A stretch of 6,607 nt of DNA from Candidatus Sumerlaeota bacterium. GTDB lineage: Bacteria > Sumerlaeota > Sumerlaeia > MVZB01 > JAJFLK01. How positions within the stretch are numbered: the first letter of the stretch is position 1; every line of letters starts with the position of its first letter. The stretch is from NCBI GenBank assembly GCA_021772735.1, contig JAJFLK010000389.1, positions 1-6,607 on the forward strand. The letters are read 5' to 3'. Under the pieces are notes generated by a model. That model was not told the origin of the DNA and did no database searches. It saw only the letters and a list, made by a program, of their open reading frames with translations. Shown here piece by piece: positions 5,884 through 6,607 of this stretch. The position numbers and the translations under genes are program-made.

Positions 5884-6127
5884 CTCCTTGATTTTCGCGC
5901 CGACATCCTCGGCCAGCTCCCCGAGCCGCTCGGATCGAGCCCGAGCATACGTCTGCATAGTCAGTTGAGCCGTCGAATGGCGCGCCAGCGACTGCGCCTC
6001 TTTGACGTTCGCGCCCGATTCGATCACCAGCGTCGTGTAGGACACGCGCAACGAATGGAAATCAACCTTGCCCTCTCGCCCCTGCTTCTCGATCCCGGCT
6101 CTTTTTAGGTCCTTCTCCAATTCTCGC

Positions 6128-6436
6128 GCCGGATGCGGGTGTCGCCTGGCGTCCGGCCTGGCGACGGACCTCCTCTCTCAACCGATCATAAATCCGCTTC
6201 CACACTCCGCCTCGGCGCCATCTGCGGTAATAGTAATGCACCGTGCCCCAAGGCGGAAAATCACGCGGCAGCATTCGCCAGGGGCACCCGCTGCGGATCA
6301 TATACATGATGGCGTTGACGCTCCCGCGCAGGTCGGTAGTTCGAGGCCGACCGCCGGGCTTGGCCTTGGGGAGCATCGATTCGATGCGTTTCCACTGGGC
6401 ATTGGTCAGATCGGACGGATAGAAGAGTGAGGACAT
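6128..6436 (-). pseudogene. IS5-family-type transposase, N-terminal fragment
   Basis: Starting with ATG at 6434-6436, the frame reads SSLFYPSDLTNAQWKRIE, then a GGRPRTTDLRGSVNAI segment (28-43), IRSGCPWRMLPRDFPPW (47-63), TVHYYYRRWRRGGVW (65-79) and AGRQATPASGA (94-104). These are the successive landmarks of the insertion-element N-terminal domain (DUF4096 type) of IS5-like transposases. In intact elements ATPS is followed shortly by the first catalytic Asp (DSQSV); here homology stops right before it and the frame continues for some 20 residues in the shifted recombinase sequence to a stop at 6062. The DDE catalytic domain is absent. Some IS5 groups split the protein over two frames by frameshifting, but no second frame with DDE motifs follows. 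No clear ribosome site precedes the ATG. Confidence 0.85.
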
Positions 6437-6607
6437 GGGAACAACTGCCGCACCAAGAGGATGGACCCGTGCCCACGCTCGGGCGAGCCGACGCTCTCTG
6501 CCCTTATCCTATCCTATTGACATCCCGGCAAGGCTTTTCACTCACGCTCTTAGGAGTCGACAGAATTCTCGATATGTGTCGTAATTCCGTAAATGTTGCT
6601 GGCGATA
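6437..6607. other. Upstream flank of the transposase fragment, nothing assigned
   Basis: This 171-nt stretch should contain the left end and inverted repeat of the insertion element, but I could not recognise a terminal repeat because the other end is missing. TATCCTATCCTAT (6507-6519 region) is a short tandem repeat, next to TTGACA at 6517-6522 on the plus strand, which lacks a good -10. On the minus strand all three frames are open from the right edge for at least 18 codons, one closing at 6542-6544, so the end of another gene could be present; no frame is recognisable. Confidence 0.4.

Larger units (their letters stand above)
5614..6129 (-). pseudogene. Tyrosine recombinase (phage-type integrase), C-terminal fragment
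   Basis: From about 6129 leftwards the frame reads ARELEKDLKRAGI and then KVDFHSLRVSYTTLVIES, ANVKEAQSLARHST and LTMQTYARAR. This is the C-terminal half of the catalytic domain, with the HxxR box (His at 6055-6057, Arg three residues on), the second His in ARH, and the nucleophilic Tyr at 5947-5949 in TMQTYA. About 60 residues of this part are domain; the core-binding domain and the first catalytic Arg and Lys are missing, whereas intact relatives are about 350-400 aa, so it cannot be active alone. No proper start exists: upstream it is fused out of frame to a transposase fragment at about 6125-6140. The frame passes the 3' end of tmRNA and its last 57 codons (ending 5614) are antisense to ssrA, an artefact-like tail. 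Location next to ssrA fits an integrated element. Confidence 0.82.

Noticed and set aside
5670..5948. Minus-strand frame with EAAGVEPASE
   Set aside because: This is a familiar false translation of antisense tRNA-like 3' ends; it overlaps ssrA and the recombinase fragment in another frame.
6517..6607. Plus-strand gene start with TTGACA promoter and ATG near 6574
   Set aside because: The -10 is poor, AGGAG is about 16 nt from the ATG, and only about 11 codons remain before the edge, too few to support a gene.
1..6607. CRISPR array or tRNA genes
   Set aside because: No regularly spaced identical repeats were seen, and the only T-arm with a matching acceptor belongs to the tmRNA.

Overview
The window looks like chromosomal DNA from a high-GC, free-living Gram-negative-type bacterium. 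The gene style would suit the Planctomycetota or neighbouring environmental phyla such as Sumerlaeota, but that placement is a guess from protein flavour only: a HEAT-repeat membrane protein with a long Pro/Ala linker, a solitary PduO-type enzyme, and a tyrosine recombinase at the tmRNA gene. There is no rRNA or other lineage marker.

Left half (1-3641), minus strand: three genes read leftwards and are probably co-transcribed. They encode a HEAT-repeat protein with one membrane segment near its C-terminus (2139-3641), a class V PLP-dependent aminotransferase-fold enzyme (947-2089), and a family-4-type glycosyltransferase that runs off the left edge (1-872). Gaps of 49 and 74 nt separate them. 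A 311-nt divergent intergenic region (3642-3952) carries a plausible minus-strand promoter with a perfect TTGACA box.

Middle (3953-5029): a plus-strand PduO-type corrinoid adenosyltransferase (3953-4765) faces a very short minus-strand gene (4898-5029, 43 aa, one membrane segment). The short gene ends in a strong intrinsic terminator (GC stem plus nine T) at about 4820-4847. A 25-bp-period imperfect repeat lies at the end of the adenosyltransferase gene.

Right part (5030-6607): after about 390 nt without a convincing gene, but with an inverted repeat and a hairpin, comes a complete plus-strand tmRNA gene (ssrA, 5422-5788) with encoded CCA, a G3-U70 acceptor pair and a tag ending in LAMAA. 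Facing it, and reading into its 3' end in antisense, is the C-terminal catalytic piece of a tyrosine recombinase. This is the classic arrangement of an integrative element that entered at the ssrA 3' end. The recombinase is cut off upstream at about 6130, where it is joined out of frame to the N-terminal third of an IS5-type transposase. The element is therefore decayed here, and its other boundary lies outside the window.

No CRISPR array, toxin-antitoxin pair or clear new multi-gene defence system is visible. The most noteworthy items are the scarred integration locus at ssrA, the unlisted small membrane protein with its own terminator, and the HEAT-repeat/aminotransferase/glycosyltransferase cluster.
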